In this document: positions 1 through 13,400 of the stretch, one piece after another | Layout of the letters: each line of letters starts with the position of its first letter | Position numbering within the stretch: the first letter of the stretch is position 1 | DNA from: JAEUPI01 sp046348365 | GTDB lineage: Bacteria > Pseudomonadota > Gammaproteobacteria > Burkholderiales > Burkholderiaceae_C | Assembly: GCA_046348365.1 (NCBI GenBank) | Contig: JAXMEL010000004.1 | Location: forward strand, 310,001-374,000 | Length of the DNA: 64,000 nucleotides | Reading direction: 5' to 3' | Notes under the pieces: model-generated | Databases searched by the model: none | The model's input: the letters and a program-made list of their open reading frames with translations, nothing else | Told to the model about the DNA's origin: nothing | Made by a program: the position numbers and the translations under genes

Positions 1-1916
<1,916 letters not shown>

Positions 1917-1941
1917 GCACGAGAAGACACGGAGACGACAC

Positions 1942-3594
1942 ATGGCATTGGTGGACGTGAAGGTTCCCGACATCGGGGACTTCAAGGACGTGGCCGTCAT
2001 CGAGCTGCTCGTCAAGCCGGGCGATGCGGTGCGCGCCGAGCAGAGCCTGGTGACGGTGGAAAGCGACAAGGCCTCGATGGAGATCCCGTCGAGCCACGCC
2101 GGCGTGGTCAAGGCGCTGAAGGTGGCGCTGGGCGACAAGGTCAACGAAGGCACCGTGCTGCTCGCGCTGGAGACCGACGGCGCTGCCGCACCTGCGCCGA
2201 CCGCTCAGGCCGCGTTGCCGATCGCGGCGCCCGTGCCCGCGCCGGCTGCGGTGCCCGTTGCCGCCGGCGGCACGGTGCAGGTGCTGGTGCCCGACATCGG
2301 CGACTTCGCCGACGTGGCGGTGATCGAGCTGTTCGTGAAGCCCGGCGACGCCATCAAGGTCGAGCAGAGCCTGATCACCGTGGAAAGCGACAAGGCGTCG
2401 ATGGAGATTCCGTCGAGCCACGCCGGTGTGGTGAAGCAGGTGCTGGTCAAGCTCGGCGACAAGGTGTCCAAGGGCTCGCCGGTGGCGCTGGTCGAGGTGG
2501 TGGGTGGGGCGGGTGTCGTTGCGCCGCCAGCGCCAGCCGCACACGCCGCAGCTGCCGGGTCCGCCGCGCCGGCAGCTGCAACGATCGCGCCGCCAGCCGC
2601 CGCACCCGCGCCGGCGGTTGCCGTGCCTGCGCACCAGCCGGGCACCGTCTCGGCCCAGCTGCCGCATGCGTCGCCGTCGGTGCGGCGCTTCGCGCGCGAG
2701 CTGGGTGTGCCGCTGGCCGAAGTGAAGGGCTCGGGCCCGAAGGACCGCATCACGCACGAGGACGTGCAGGGCTTCGTCAAGGGCGTGATGGCCGGCGCTG
2801 TGCAGACCGAGGCGCAGAAGGCCAAGGCGCCCGTTGCCGCAGCGGGCGGCGCCTTCCCCGGTCTGCTGCCGTGGCCGCAGATCGATTTCGCCAAGTTCGG
2901 CGCCATCGAGCGCAAGGACCTTTCGCGCATCAAGAAGATCAGCGGCGCGAACCTGCATCGCAACTGGGTCACGATCCCGCACGTCACCAACCACGACGAT
3001 GCCGACATCACCGAGCTCGAAGCGTTTCGCGTGCAGCTCAACAAGGAGAACGACAAGAGCGGCATCAAGGTCACGATGCTCGCGTTCCTGATCAAGGCCG
3101 CGGTGGCGGCGCTGAAGAAATTCCCCGAGTTCAATGCGTCGATCGACGGCGAGCAGCTGGTGCTGAAGAGCTACTTCCACATCGGCTTCGCGGCGGACAC
3201 GCCCAACGGCCTGGTGGTGCCGGTCGTCAAGGATGCCGACAAGAAGGGCATCTTCGCGATCAGCCAGGAGATGAGCGAGCTGGCGAAGAAGGCGCGCGAG
3301 GGCAAGCTGTCGCCGAACGACATGGCCGGCGGCTGCTTCTCGATCAGCTCGCTCGGCGGCATCGGCGGGCGCTACTTCACGCCGATCATCAACGCACCCG
3401 AGGTGGCGATCATGGGCGTGTGCCGCAGCAGCACCGAGCCGCGCTGGGACGCCGCGAAGGAGAAATTCATGCCGCGCCTCGTGCTGCCGCTGTCGCTGAG
3501 CTGGGACCATCGCGTGATCGACGGTGCCGCCGCGGCGCGCTTCAACGTCTATTTCGCGAGCATCCTCGCCGACTTCCGCCGGGTGATCCTGTGA
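1942..3594 (+). CDS. aceF: Dihydrolipoamide acetyltransferase, E2 of pyruvate dehydrogenase
   Basis: E2 core of the pyruvate dehydrogenase complex; it carries acetyl groups on lipoyl-lysine and passes them to CoA. There are two lipoyl domains with the motif VESDKASMEIPSS (lipoyl lysines K43 and K151). They are joined by Ala/Pro-rich swinging linkers (about 80-110 and 188-230). A peripheral subunit-binding domain follows (about 232-272, SPSVRRFARELGVPL), then the catalytic domain ending with SWDHRVIDG (His523, Asp527). Its 550 residues are normal for a two-lipoyl-domain betaproteobacterial E2. The ATG at 1942 follows a GGAGACGAC-type ribosome-binding site. The stop codon overlaps the GTG start of the next gene (GTGA), indicating translational coupling. 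Confidence 0.97.
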   Translation: MALVDVKVPDIGDFKDVAVIELLVKPGDAVRAEQSLVTVESDKASMEIPSSHAGVVKALKVALGDKVNEGTVLLALETDGAAAPAPTAQAALPIAAPVPAPAAVPVAAGGTVQVLVPDIGDFADVAVIELFVKPGDAIKVEQSLITVESDKASMEIPSSHAGVVKQVLVKLGDKVSKGSPVALVEVVGGAGVVAPPAPAAHAAAAGSAAPAAATIAPPAAAPAPAVAVPAHQPGTVSAQLPHASPSVRRFARELGVPLAEVKGSGPKDRITHEDVQGFVKGVMAGAVQTEAQKAKAPVAAAGGAFPGLLPWPQIDFAKFGAIERKDLSRIKKISGANLHRNWVTIPHVTNHDDADITELEAFRVQLNKENDKSGIKVTMLAFLIKAAVAALKKFPEFNASIDGEQLVLKSYFHIGFAADTPNGLVVPVVKDADKKGIFAISQEMSELAKKAREGKLSPNDMAGGCFSISSLGGIGGRYFTPIINAPEVAIMGVCRSSTEPRWDAAKEKFMPRLVLPLSLSWDHRVIDGAAAARFNVYFASILADFRRVIL

Positions 3595-4163
3595 CGACCG
3601 TGACCGTGGTCCGCAAGGGCGAGCAGGTGGCCATCGCCGCGGATTCGCTGGTCACCTTCGGTGACACGCGGCTCGCGCATGGCTACGAGATCAACGAGAA
3701 GGTGTTCCGCGTCGGCGACTCCTGGTTCGGCATGGCCGGCACGACGGCGCACTTTCCGGTGCTGCGCAAGGCGCTCGGCAGCCTCGGCGTCGACGAGCTG
3801 AAGCTCGATTCGCGCGACGCGGTGTTCGAGACCTTTCTCAAGCTGCACCCCAAGCTCAAGGAGCAGTTCTTCCTCAACCCGAAGGAGGAAGACAGCGACC
3901 CCTACGAGAGCAGCCAGTTCACCGTGCTGATCGCCAACGCCACCGGCATCTACGGCGTCTATTCGTACCGCGAGGTGTTCGAGTTCGACCGCTTCTGGGC
4001 CATCGGCTCGGGCCGCAGCTTCGCGCTCGGTGCGATGTACACCGCATTCGACAAGGCCAGGAACGCACGCGACGTGGCCGAGCTCGGTGTGCGCGCGGGC
4101 TGCGAATTCGACAAGAACTCCGCCGGGCCGATCAAGCTCCACACGCTCAAACTGAAAGGCTGA
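3591..4163 (+). CDS. HslV/proteasome-like Ntn hydrolase encoded inside the PDH operon
   Basis: Predicted 190-residue N-terminal-nucleophile hydrolase of the proteasome beta/HslV type. It starts with GTG overlapping the aceF stop (GTGA). The N-terminus MTTVTVVRKGE mirrors HslV (MTTIVSVRR); after Met removal Thr1 would be the nucleophile. Asp17 (AIAADS) and a Lys near position 36 (INEKVFRVGD) match the proteasomal Thr1-Asp17-Lys33 triad approximately. MAGTTAHF, FTVLIANATGIYGV and WAIGSGRSFALGAMY follow the HslV strand order and its IGSGG loop. The central region (about 65-105) is longer and more charged than in HslV, so it is not HslV itself, and no HslU partner is nearby. It lies 4 bases before lpdA. 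The physiological substrate is unknown. Family assignment is fairly sure; peptidase activity is inferred. Confidence 0.8.
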   Translation: MTTVTVVRKGEQVAIAADSLVTFGDTRLAHGYEINEKVFRVGDSWFGMAGTTAHFPVLRKALGSLGVDELKLDSRDAVFETFLKLHPKLKEQFFLNPKEEDSDPYESSQFTVLIANATGIYGVYSYREVFEFDRFWAIGSGRSFALGAMYTAFDKARNARDVAELGVRAGCEFDKNSAGPIKLHTLKLKG

Positions 4164-4167
4164 ACCC

Positions 4168-5955
<1,788 letters not shown>

Positions 5956-5994
5956 ACGCGCGCGCGGGCGCGTTCGTTCAGCCGCAGACGGGAA

Positions 5995-7470
5995 CTACTG
6001 CTTCGGCGTGGCCGGCTGCGGCTGCGCGGGAGCGCTCTGCAGCAGGCGCTGCGCGCGCGCGTCGAGCTCGCTGCGCGGCGTGGTGAGCACCTCGGCCATC
6101 ACCGCCGGGCAGCGCGCCGGCAGGTCGTCGGCGGCGCTCCAGTTGTCGACGCCGGCGTCGGCGGCCAGCATCGGCGCGCGCAGGCCGAGCCGCGCGGTGA
6201 GCTCGTTGGTGGCGGCCAGCACACGGGCCTGCGCCAGCAGCTTGTCGAAGTCGGCGTTGGCGTAGGCGCGTCGCGCGGTGTACAGCTCGTTCTCGGAGTT
6301 CAGCAGGTCGAGCAGGCTGCGCTGGCCGATCTCGAACTGCTGGCGATAGGCGTCGCGCGCCTTCTCGATCGCGAGCACGTTGCGGTCGAGCGCGGCCATC
6401 AGCTCGGCGAGCTTGGCCACGTCGTTGTAGGCGATCGCGGCGGTCTGGCGCGCGTCGCGGCAGGCCTTGTCGCGCAGGTCGGCGGCCTGGTTGATCAGGT
6501 GCGCCTGCTGGCGCACGCGGGCCTGGTCGGAACCGCCGTTGTAGAGGTTCCAGTTCAGTGTGACCCCGGCGCTGACGTCGTTCTTCTGGTCGGGCACGCC
6601 GTCGAAATTCTTGCCGGTGCCGGCACGCACCTTGGCTTCCACGCGCGGCAGGAAGGCGCTCTCGCGCTCCTGCCCTTGCGCGCGCGCGCTGCGCAGCGTG
6701 GCGATCGTGGCGCTGATGGCGGGGTTGCCGCGCAGCGCCTGCATCATCGCCTGCTGCGCGCTCGCCGGCAGGTTCGCGCTGAGCCCCGCCGGACGGCCGG
6801 GGCGCTGCGCCGGTGCGTCGCCGACGAGGCGCAGGTAGCGCGCCATCACGTCGTGCAGGTTCGCGGTCTCGGTGGTGAGGTTGGATTCGGCCAGCGCCAG
6901 GCGCGCCGCGGCCTGCTCGAGATCGACGCCGCGGCCCACGCCCGCCTTCACGCGCGACTGGATCTGCTGGTGCACGTAGCGGTGCTGCACGTAGCTGTCT
7001 TCGGCCAGGTCGACGAGGCGGCGCATGCGCATCACGTCGAGGTAGGCGCGGGCGACTTCCAGCGCCGTCTGCTCGGTGGTGTCGAGCAGCTCGAACCAGC
7101 GCGCCTGGCGCTCGAAGTCGAGCCGGCTGATCTCGTGCGTCAGCGCCTGGCCGTCCCAGATGAGCTGCGTGACGGTGAGCGCCACGCCGTTGCGGTCGAG
7201 GCTCGCGCTCTGCGGCGAGCGTGTGCTGATGCGGTCTTCGGTGCGGCCCACGGTGGCCTCGGCGTCGAGCTTCGGCAGCCGGCCGCCGCGTGCCACGGTG
7301 ATCGCCTCGATCGAGCCGCGCACGGCATTGAGCTTGGCGGTGACCTCGGGGTTGGATTCGATCGCGCGGCGCGTGGCCTCGGTCAGCGTGTCGGGCGGCG
7401 CGGCCGGCGTCTGCGCGAATGCGGGCATGCAGGCCAGAAAAGCGGCAAGGGCGATGCAGCGATGTGTCAT
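5995..7470 (-). CDS. TolC-family outer-membrane channel for adhesin export (LapE-like)
   Basis: Outer-membrane efflux protein of the TolC/AggA/LapE group, the outer-membrane part of a type I secretion system. A signal peptide is clear (MTHRCIALAAFLACMPAFAQ, probable cleavage after AFA). The mature protein shows the duplicated long coiled-coil organisation of TolC: NPEVTAKLNAVRGSIE and LTVTQLIWDGQ in the first half; GNPAISATIATLRSARAQ, TLNWNLYNGG and RDAYRQQFEIGQRSLLDLLN in the second. 491 residues is normal for the family. It is divergent from the lapG/lapD-like pair and close to the adhesin and ABC/HlyD exporter genes, so the adhesin is the likely cargo. The last ~30 residues are Ala/Pro/Gln-rich. 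Confidence 0.9.
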   Translation of the reverse strand: MTHRCIALAAFLACMPAFAQTPAAPPDTLTEATRRAIESNPEVTAKLNAVRGSIEAITVARGGRLPKLDAEATVGRTEDRISTRSPQSASLDRNGVALTVTQLIWDGQALTHEISRLDFERQARWFELLDTTEQTALEVARAYLDVMRMRRLVDLAEDSYVQHRYVHQQIQSRVKAGVGRGVDLEQAAARLALAESNLTTETANLHDVMARYLRLVGDAPAQRPGRPAGLSANLPASAQQAMMQALRGNPAISATIATLRSARAQGQERESAFLPRVEAKVRAGTGKNFDGVPDQKNDVSAGVTLNWNLYNGGSDQARVRQQAHLINQAADLRDKACRDARQTAAIAYNDVAKLAELMAALDRNVLAIEKARDAYRQQFEIGQRSLLDLLNSENELYTARRAYANADFDKLLAQARVLAATNELTARLGLRAPMLAADAGVDNWSAADDLPARCPAVMAEVLTTPRSELDARAQRLLQSAPAQPQPATPKQ

Positions 7471-7753
7471 GGCAATCCGGTTGTTATTGGCGGCCTCGGC
7501 GGCGCCTTGCGCGGCCGAGGCGTGCGACCTGTCAAGTGTAGGTGTCGCTACGCGCGTGGCCCGCGAATCGCGCCGCAGGTGTCAGACGGATGTCACGCCG
7601 CGGTAGCTAAATGTTTCACGCTCGGGCGCGAAATGTGCATCCGCGAGCGGCCTCGAGGGGCTCAAGTGCCCGCGCACGCGGACGAAAGCCCTACGAGGGC
7701 GGGTCGACCCGATCACAGGGGCCGCGGCCGGCGACCCTGCCGTGCACCAACCC

Positions 7754-8446
7754 ATGCGAAGCGCCCCGACGATCTGCCCCGGCGTGCCCCGCCGCGCCCG
7801 CTGGCGCGTGGCGTGCCTCGTGCTCGCACTGTGCGCGGCGTGCGCCGCGCCGCGCGCGTGGGACAGCGACCGTGCCGCGCAGGCCGCGCAGCGCATCGGC
7901 CCGCGCGCCGTGCAGGGCCTGAAGGCGCTGCAGGCGGTGCTCGGCGTGGGCGCCGACGCCGACGACAGCGCGCGGCTCGAGGCCGTGAACCAGTTCTTCA
8001 ACCGGCAGATCGTGTTTCGCGACGACGAGCAGGTGTGGGGCGTGGCCGACTACTGGGCCAGCCCGCTCGAAACGCTTGGGCGCGGCGCCGGCGACTGCGA
8101 GGACTTCGCGATCGCCAAGTACTTCGCCCTGCTGGCCGGCGGCACGCCGGCCTCGCACTTGCGGCTGGTGTACGTGAGGTTGCAACTCGGCGGCGCCGGC
8201 GGGCCGACGCAGGCCCACATGGTGCTCGCCTACTACGCGGCGGCGCAGGCCGAGCCGCTGATCCTCGACAACCTCGTCACCGAGATCCGGCCGGCCTCGC
8301 GCCGGCCCGACCTGACGCCGGTGTTCAGCTTCAACAGCGAGGGCCTGTGGCAGGGCGCCGGCGCGCAGAGCATGGGCGACCCCGTGTCGCGCCTGTCTCG
8401 CTGGCGCGACGTGCTGGCCAAGGCCCGCGCCGAGGGCTTCTTGTGA
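7754..8446 (+). CDS. lapG: LapG-like periplasmic transglutaminase-like cysteine protease
   Basis: Bacterial transglutaminase-like cysteine protease. In the known Lap system LapG cuts the N-terminal retention module of the adhesin and frees it from the cell surface. The triad is visible: Cys115 in GAGDCEDFAIAKY, His155 in QAHMVLAYY and Asp172 in LILDNLV (numbered from the ATG at 7754). The N-terminus WRVACLVLALCAACAAP is an export signal. I preferred the ATG at 7754; an in-frame GTG at 7742 is possible, and neither has a good Shine-Dalgarno. The 230 residues are typical. It lies 28 bases before the lapD-like gene and next to the adhesin carrying a PAAG target site, so function is strongly supported by context. 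Confidence 0.92.
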   Translation: MRSAPTICPGVPRRARWRVACLVLALCAACAAPRAWDSDRAAQAAQRIGPRAVQGLKALQAVLGVGADADDSARLEAVNQFFNRQIVFRDDEQVWGVADYWASPLETLGRGAGDCEDFAIAKYFALLAGGTPASHLRLVYVRLQLGGAGGPTQAHMVLAYYAAAQAEPLILDNLVTEIRPASRRPDLTPVFSFNSEGLWQGAGAQSMGDPVSRLSRWRDVLAKARAEGFL

Positions 8447-8474
8447 TGTACCGTTCTATCGAGGGAGTGGGCCC

Positions 8475-10373
8475 ATGTCGCTGATCCGACGCTTCGCGCT
8501 GCTGATGCTCGCGGTGGTGCTGCTGGCGCTGGCCGGCGGCGTGGCCACGACGCTCGTGGCCGCGCGCGACACGCTGCAGACGCAGCTCGGCGTGAAGAAC
8601 CGCGACAACGCGCAGTCGCTGGCGCTCGCGCTGTCGCAGCAGCGCGGCGACGCCTCGCTGATGGAGGTGGTGATGCTGGCGCAGTTCGACACCGGCCACT
8701 ACCGCCGCATCGTGCTGCGCGGCGGCGACAGCGCTGCGCTGTTCGAGCGCAGTGCCGATGCGCGGCGCCCCGACGCGCCGCGGTGGTTCGCGCAGGCGCT
8801 GCCGATCCATGCCGAATCGGGCGTGGCGCAGGTGTCCGACGGCTGGCGGGCGATCGGCACGCTCGAGCTCGAGAGCCAGTCGGCCTGGGCAGTGGATGCG
8901 CTGTGGCGCGCCGGCATGCGCGCCGCGCTGCTGCTGGCCGGCGTGGGCGCACTCGGCTTCGTGCTCGCGGCCTGGGGGTTGCGCACGATCCGGCGGCCGC
9001 TCGATGCTGCGATCGCGCAGGCGCGCTCGGTGCAGGAGGGCCGGTTCGTCACCGTCGACGAGCCCGCCGTGACCGAGCTGCGCCCGCTGGCGCGCAGCAT
9101 GAACACCATGGTCGAGCGCCTGCGCGGCCTGTTCGACGCGCAGGCGCATCAGGTCGACGCGCTGCGCCAGCAGGCGCAGCTCGATGCCTTGACGGGCTTG
9201 CGCAACCGCCGGCAGTTCCTGCTCGACGCGCAGCAGCTGCTCGAGGCGGCCGGCCCCGAGGGCAGCGGGTTGCTGCTGCTGCGCCTGCTCGACCTCGAGG
9301 GCCTGAACCGCCGGCTCGGCCACGCCGGGGCCGACGGCGTGCTGCAGGCGCTGGCGAGCACGCTCAGCGCACATGCTTCGCAGCACCCGCACGCCGTGCT
9401 CGGGCGCCTCAACGGCTCCGACCTCGCGCTGTGCGTGTCGGCGCCTGGCCCGATGAGCGCCGTGGCGCAGGCGCTGGTGGCCGCGCTGCGCAAGGCCCTG
9501 CCCGGCGGCGACGCGGCCGCCGCCGTGGTGGCCGGCGCGGTGGAGGTGCCGATCGGCGTGCCCCTGCACCAGGCGCTGGCGCAGGCCGACCAGGCACTGG
9601 CGCGCGCCGAAGAGCAGGGGCCGTTCGCGGCGGTGAGCGACCGCTGCCTCGCCAAGGGCGAGGTGCTCGGCGAAGCCGACTGGCAGAAGGCACTCGTCGA
9701 GGCGCTGCGCGAGCAGCGCGTGACGCTCGCGCAATTCGCGGTGTGCGACTCGGCAGGCCGGGTGATCCAGCTCGATTGCCCGCTGCGCGTGAAGCTGCGC
9801 GCCGACGGCGAATTCGAGCCCGCGTCGCGCTGGCTGGCGCTGGCCGCGCGCAGCCGGCTCACGCCGGCGATGGACGAGCGGGCGCTCGAGCTCGTGCTGG
9901 CCGAGATCGGCCGCGACGGACGCGAGCGCTGCGTGAATTTCGCCGCCGCCACGCTGCACGCGAGCGACGTGGTGGTGGCGCTCACGGCCCGGATGGCCGC
10001 CGCGCCCGAAGCCGCGTCGCGGCTGTGGGTCGACGTGCCCGAGTCGCTCGCCGCCGAGCATCCGGCACTGGTGCAGGATCTCACGCGCCGCTGGCGCGCG
10101 CTCGGCGTGCGCGTGGGGCTGGAACATGCCGGCGCGTCGCTGGGCTCGATGGGCCGGCTGTACGAGCTGGGGCTGCACTACGTGCGCATCGACGGCCGCT
10201 TCCTCGCCGGCATCGCGCGCGACGAGGCGCTGCGCCGCCACGCCGAGCAGCTGGCGCTGCTGTTGCGCGGCATCGGGCTGCAGGTGTTCGCCGAGACGGT
10301 GCAGGACCGCGCCGACCTCGCCGCGCTGTGGACGATCGGCTTCCACGGCGCCACCGGGCCGGCGGTGGAGTAG
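8475..10373 (+). CDS. lapD: LapD-like inner-membrane c-di-GMP receptor with degenerate GGDEF and EAL domains
   Basis: Predicted receptor that senses cytoplasmic c-di-GMP and controls the LapG protease through its periplasmic domain. Order: TM1 (about 5-30, FALLMLAVVLLALAGGVATT), a periplasmic LapD/MoxY-type domain (about 31-150), TM2 (about 152-172), HAMP (LRTIRRPLDAAIAQARSV), GGDEF-like domain (DALTGLRNRRQFLLD) and C-terminal EAL-like domain. The GGDEF signature is replaced by LNGSD, the EAL position reads DCPL and the DDFG motif reads LEHAG. Both catalytic sites therefore look dead, as in known LapD. A GAGGGAG ribosome-binding site precedes the ATG. 632 residues matches LapD size. The neighbouring lapG-like gene and adhesin support the role. 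Confidence 0.92.
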   Translation: MSLIRRFALLMLAVVLLALAGGVATTLVAARDTLQTQLGVKNRDNAQSLALALSQQRGDASLMEVVMLAQFDTGHYRRIVLRGGDSAALFERSADARRPDAPRWFAQALPIHAESGVAQVSDGWRAIGTLELESQSAWAVDALWRAGMRAALLLAGVGALGFVLAAWGLRTIRRPLDAAIAQARSVQEGRFVTVDEPAVTELRPLARSMNTMVERLRGLFDAQAHQVDALRQQAQLDALTGLRNRRQFLLDAQQLLEAAGPEGSGLLLLRLLDLEGLNRRLGHAGADGVLQALASTLSAHASQHPHAVLGRLNGSDLALCVSAPGPMSAVAQALVAALRKALPGGDAAAAVVAGAVEVPIGVPLHQALAQADQALARAEEQGPFAAVSDRCLAKGEVLGEADWQKALVEALREQRVTLAQFAVCDSAGRVIQLDCPLRVKLRADGEFEPASRWLALAARSRLTPAMDERALELVLAEIGRDGRERCVNFAAATLHASDVVVALTARMAAAPEAASRLWVDVPESLAAEHPALVQDLTRRWRALGVRVGLEHAGASLGSMGRLYELGLHYVRIDGRFLAGIARDEALRRHAEQLALLLRGIGLQVFAETVQDRADLAALWTIGFHGATGPAVE

Positions 10374-10409
10374 CGGGCGCGGGACGCCGGCCGGGGCGCC
10401 CCGGCCGCA

Positions 10410-13400
10410 TCAGCTGCCGTCGACCAGCAGTTTCTGCTTGCTCAACAGGTCCTGGATGATCTGCTGATCGGTGCTCAGCGTGCCGGAGCCGGTCAGGTCC
10501 ACACCCTGCAGCGTGATGATCTGATCGATCGCGCCGGCATTGAAGCCGCCGGAGAAGCCGCCGCCGCTGCTGATCTGGATGACCGTGTCGCTGCCGACCT
10601 TGGCGAAGTGGAGGTAGCTCGTCAGGTTGCCGGTGGCCGATCCGGCCAGCGTCTCGCCCTGCAGCAGGTCGCGCAGATCGAGCACGTCGCCGCCGCTCGT
10701 CTTCGCGGCCACGTTGAAGTCGGCGATCGTGTCGCTGGCCGCCGCGCCCGGCGTGCCCTGGTCGCTCAGCTCCCAGCGGAACACGTCGGACCCGGCGCCG
10801 CCGGTCAGCGTGTCGTTGCCCTTGCCGCCGACGATCACGTCGTTGCCGTTGCCGCCGTTGAGCACATCGTTGCCCTGGCCGCCGCGCAGCAGGTCGTTGC
10901 CGTCACCGCCGTTGAGCGTGTCGTTGCCCAGGCCGCCTTCCAGGATGTCGGCACCCGCGCCACCGTTGAGCGTGTCGTTGCCGGCACCGCCGACGATGCG
11001 GTCGTCGGCCGCGGTGCCCGTGAGCACGTTGTCGCCCGCGTCGCCGTAGAGGGTGTTGGACAGCACGGTCACGGTCAGCGTCGAGCTGCTGGTCGAGCCG
11101 TCCTTGTCGGTCAGCGTGTAGCCGATCTCCACCGGGTCGACCGCCGGCGCCGCGTTGTCGAGCTGCACCGCGTCGAACGAGACGCTTCGCACGGCCGCGA
11201 TGGCCGTGCCGCTGGCTTCGACCACGACCTGGCCGATGTTGGTGAAGTTCGAGGGCACCTGCACCGCGCCTTCGGAACTGCTGTAGAACTGCCCGAGCTC
11301 GTTGCCCGCGACGTCGTACACCGTGTACGTCAGCGTGGCGCCGCCGGGGAGCAGATTGCTCGCCGGGCTGATGTTGATCGTCACGTCCTGCACGCCGTAG
11401 AGGTAGGTGCCCTGGTTGAACCTGATGATCAGGTGTTCCAGGTTGTCGACGGCGCCACTGGAATTGCCGCCCTGCACGCTCGCGCCATTGGCGCCGTAGT
11501 TGACCGTGGCCACCGCACCGGTGCGCGACTCGCCCGTCACGCTGACGCCGTTGGCGTTGGCGTTGGCCGACGTGTTGAACAGGTTCGTGATGAGCGCGCC
11601 GTGCGGCGTGGCGGTCAGTGCCGACGTGGGCGGCGTGTACTTGTAGTACCCCGATTCGTCGAACGTCAGCGAGGCGCCCGCGTTCGGGCCGGTGCCCGTC
11701 CACGTCAGCACGCCGTTGTTGACGGAGTACGTGAAGTTGGTGCCCGTCGTCGTCGGCGTGTTGACCGTGAGGTCGAAGGTCTGGCCCTGGAACGCGATCG
11801 ACGTGACCTTGGCGTTGTCCACCGCCGTGTCGGCGCCGGAGCCCTTGGCCGAGAACGTCGCCAGCTGTCCGCCGGCCGCGAGGCCACCGTCGGTGCCCAG
11901 GCCGCTGATGACGTTGCCGTCGGCGAAGCTGTCGTTCAGGCCGATGGTGTCGGTGTCGGGCCTGGCCACCGGCAGGCCGTTGACGATGTTGAACGTCAGC
12001 GCCGTCGACGGCGTGACGTCGCCGTCGCCGTCCTGTGCCACGAAGCGCAGCGAGAAGCTGTCGCCCTGGTTCGCCAGCCCGTTGGTGTAGTACGTGTAGT
12101 TGCCGGTGGCGAAGCTGAACGTGAGCGTGCCGTATTTGAAGCCTTGGGCTGCTCCCAGCGTCAGCAGATCGCTGCCGTTCTTGGGGAATCCCGTCAGGAA
12201 CGCGCCGTTGGTCGTGATCTGCTTGGTCGCGTTGTTGAACGTGAAGGTCACGTCGGTGTCGGGCGTGCCGTCGCCGTTGCTGTCCAGGCGCACGGTCAGC
12301 GTCTGGATGAAGCCGCCGTCGGCGCCGAGCACCGTGCCGCTCGAACCGTTGGAGATCACGTTGCCGCCGAAAGCCGGCGGCACCGTGGACAGCAGGTTCG
12401 CGCCCAGGTCGTTCAAGTCCGGCACGATGATCGCCGGGTCCTTGGTGCCGTTGCCGTCGCTGTCGACGTTGTGGATGCTGTCGAGCGAGGTGGTCGGCGA
12501 AATGCCCGTGCCCATGCCGACGGCGAACGAGTTGATGCCGTTCGCGGTGACGAAGCTGTTGTAGTTGGCGATGCCGGTGGCCGTGTTGCCGGTGTTGGGC
12601 ACGCCGTCGGAGAGGAAGTACACCGAGTTCGTGCGCGCCGGATCCACGGTGCCGAACGCCGCGCGCGCCGCGTCGAGGCCGGCCTGGTAGTTGGTGTTGC
12701 CGCCGCTGGTGATGCCGTTGATGGCCGTGATGGCGGCATTCGCACTGGTGTAGGGCGCGCCGCCGTTGAGCGTGGTCGCCGTGTCGGAGAAGGTGACGAT
12801 CTTGACCGAGACGTTCTGCGCCTGCTGGAAGTACTGCGTGACCAGTTCGCTCAACGCCTCCTTGGCCAGGGTCAGGCGGTCGGTGATCGTGGTCGTGCCG
12901 TCGGCATTGAGCTGCCGCACCGCGCCCGATGCATTGGTCATGCTGCCCGACACGTCGAGCACCAGCACGATGCTGTAGCTGGGCAGCGGCACCTGCGAGA
13001 CCTGGATCTGGTGGTCGTACACCACCGGCCGGTCGTCGATCACGCCCACGCGCAGGTTGGCCGTGACGAGGTTGGAGGTGTACTGGAAGTTCTCGGTCAC
13101 CGACAGGTCGTTGCCGGCGCCGCTGTTGTTGGCGGCGTTCTTCAGCGTGTAGGTGTAGGTGCCCGCGGCGGCGCCGCTGGCCTGCATCACCAGCGTGCCG
13201 AGCGCGGTGTTGACCGTGATCACGCCGCCCGCCGCGTTGTAGGTCGTGCCGTTGTAGACGACGTTGGTGATCGACGTGCCGCCGCCGTCGTTGGTGAACA
13301 CGTTGCCGGTGGCGATGGCCGAGCCGCCGCCCGAACCGGCGGGGAGTGCACTCTCGTACACCGTGGCCAGGTCGTCCCTCGCGGCCACCGTGTTCAAGGT

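Noticed and set aside
7491..7535. Hairpin GCCTCGGC/GCCGAGGC and a perfect TTGACA on the minus strand upstream of the TolC-like gene
   Set aside because: No acceptable -10 lies 16-18 bases from the TTGACA, and the hairpin has no T-run, so neither can be called as a promoter or terminator.
10785..11050. RTX toxin (haemolysin) rather than adhesin
   Set aside because: The RTX nonapeptides are a short C-terminal block of a 5701-residue repeat protein with a LapG-type retention module; no acyltransferase gene or pore-forming hydrophobic domain is present.
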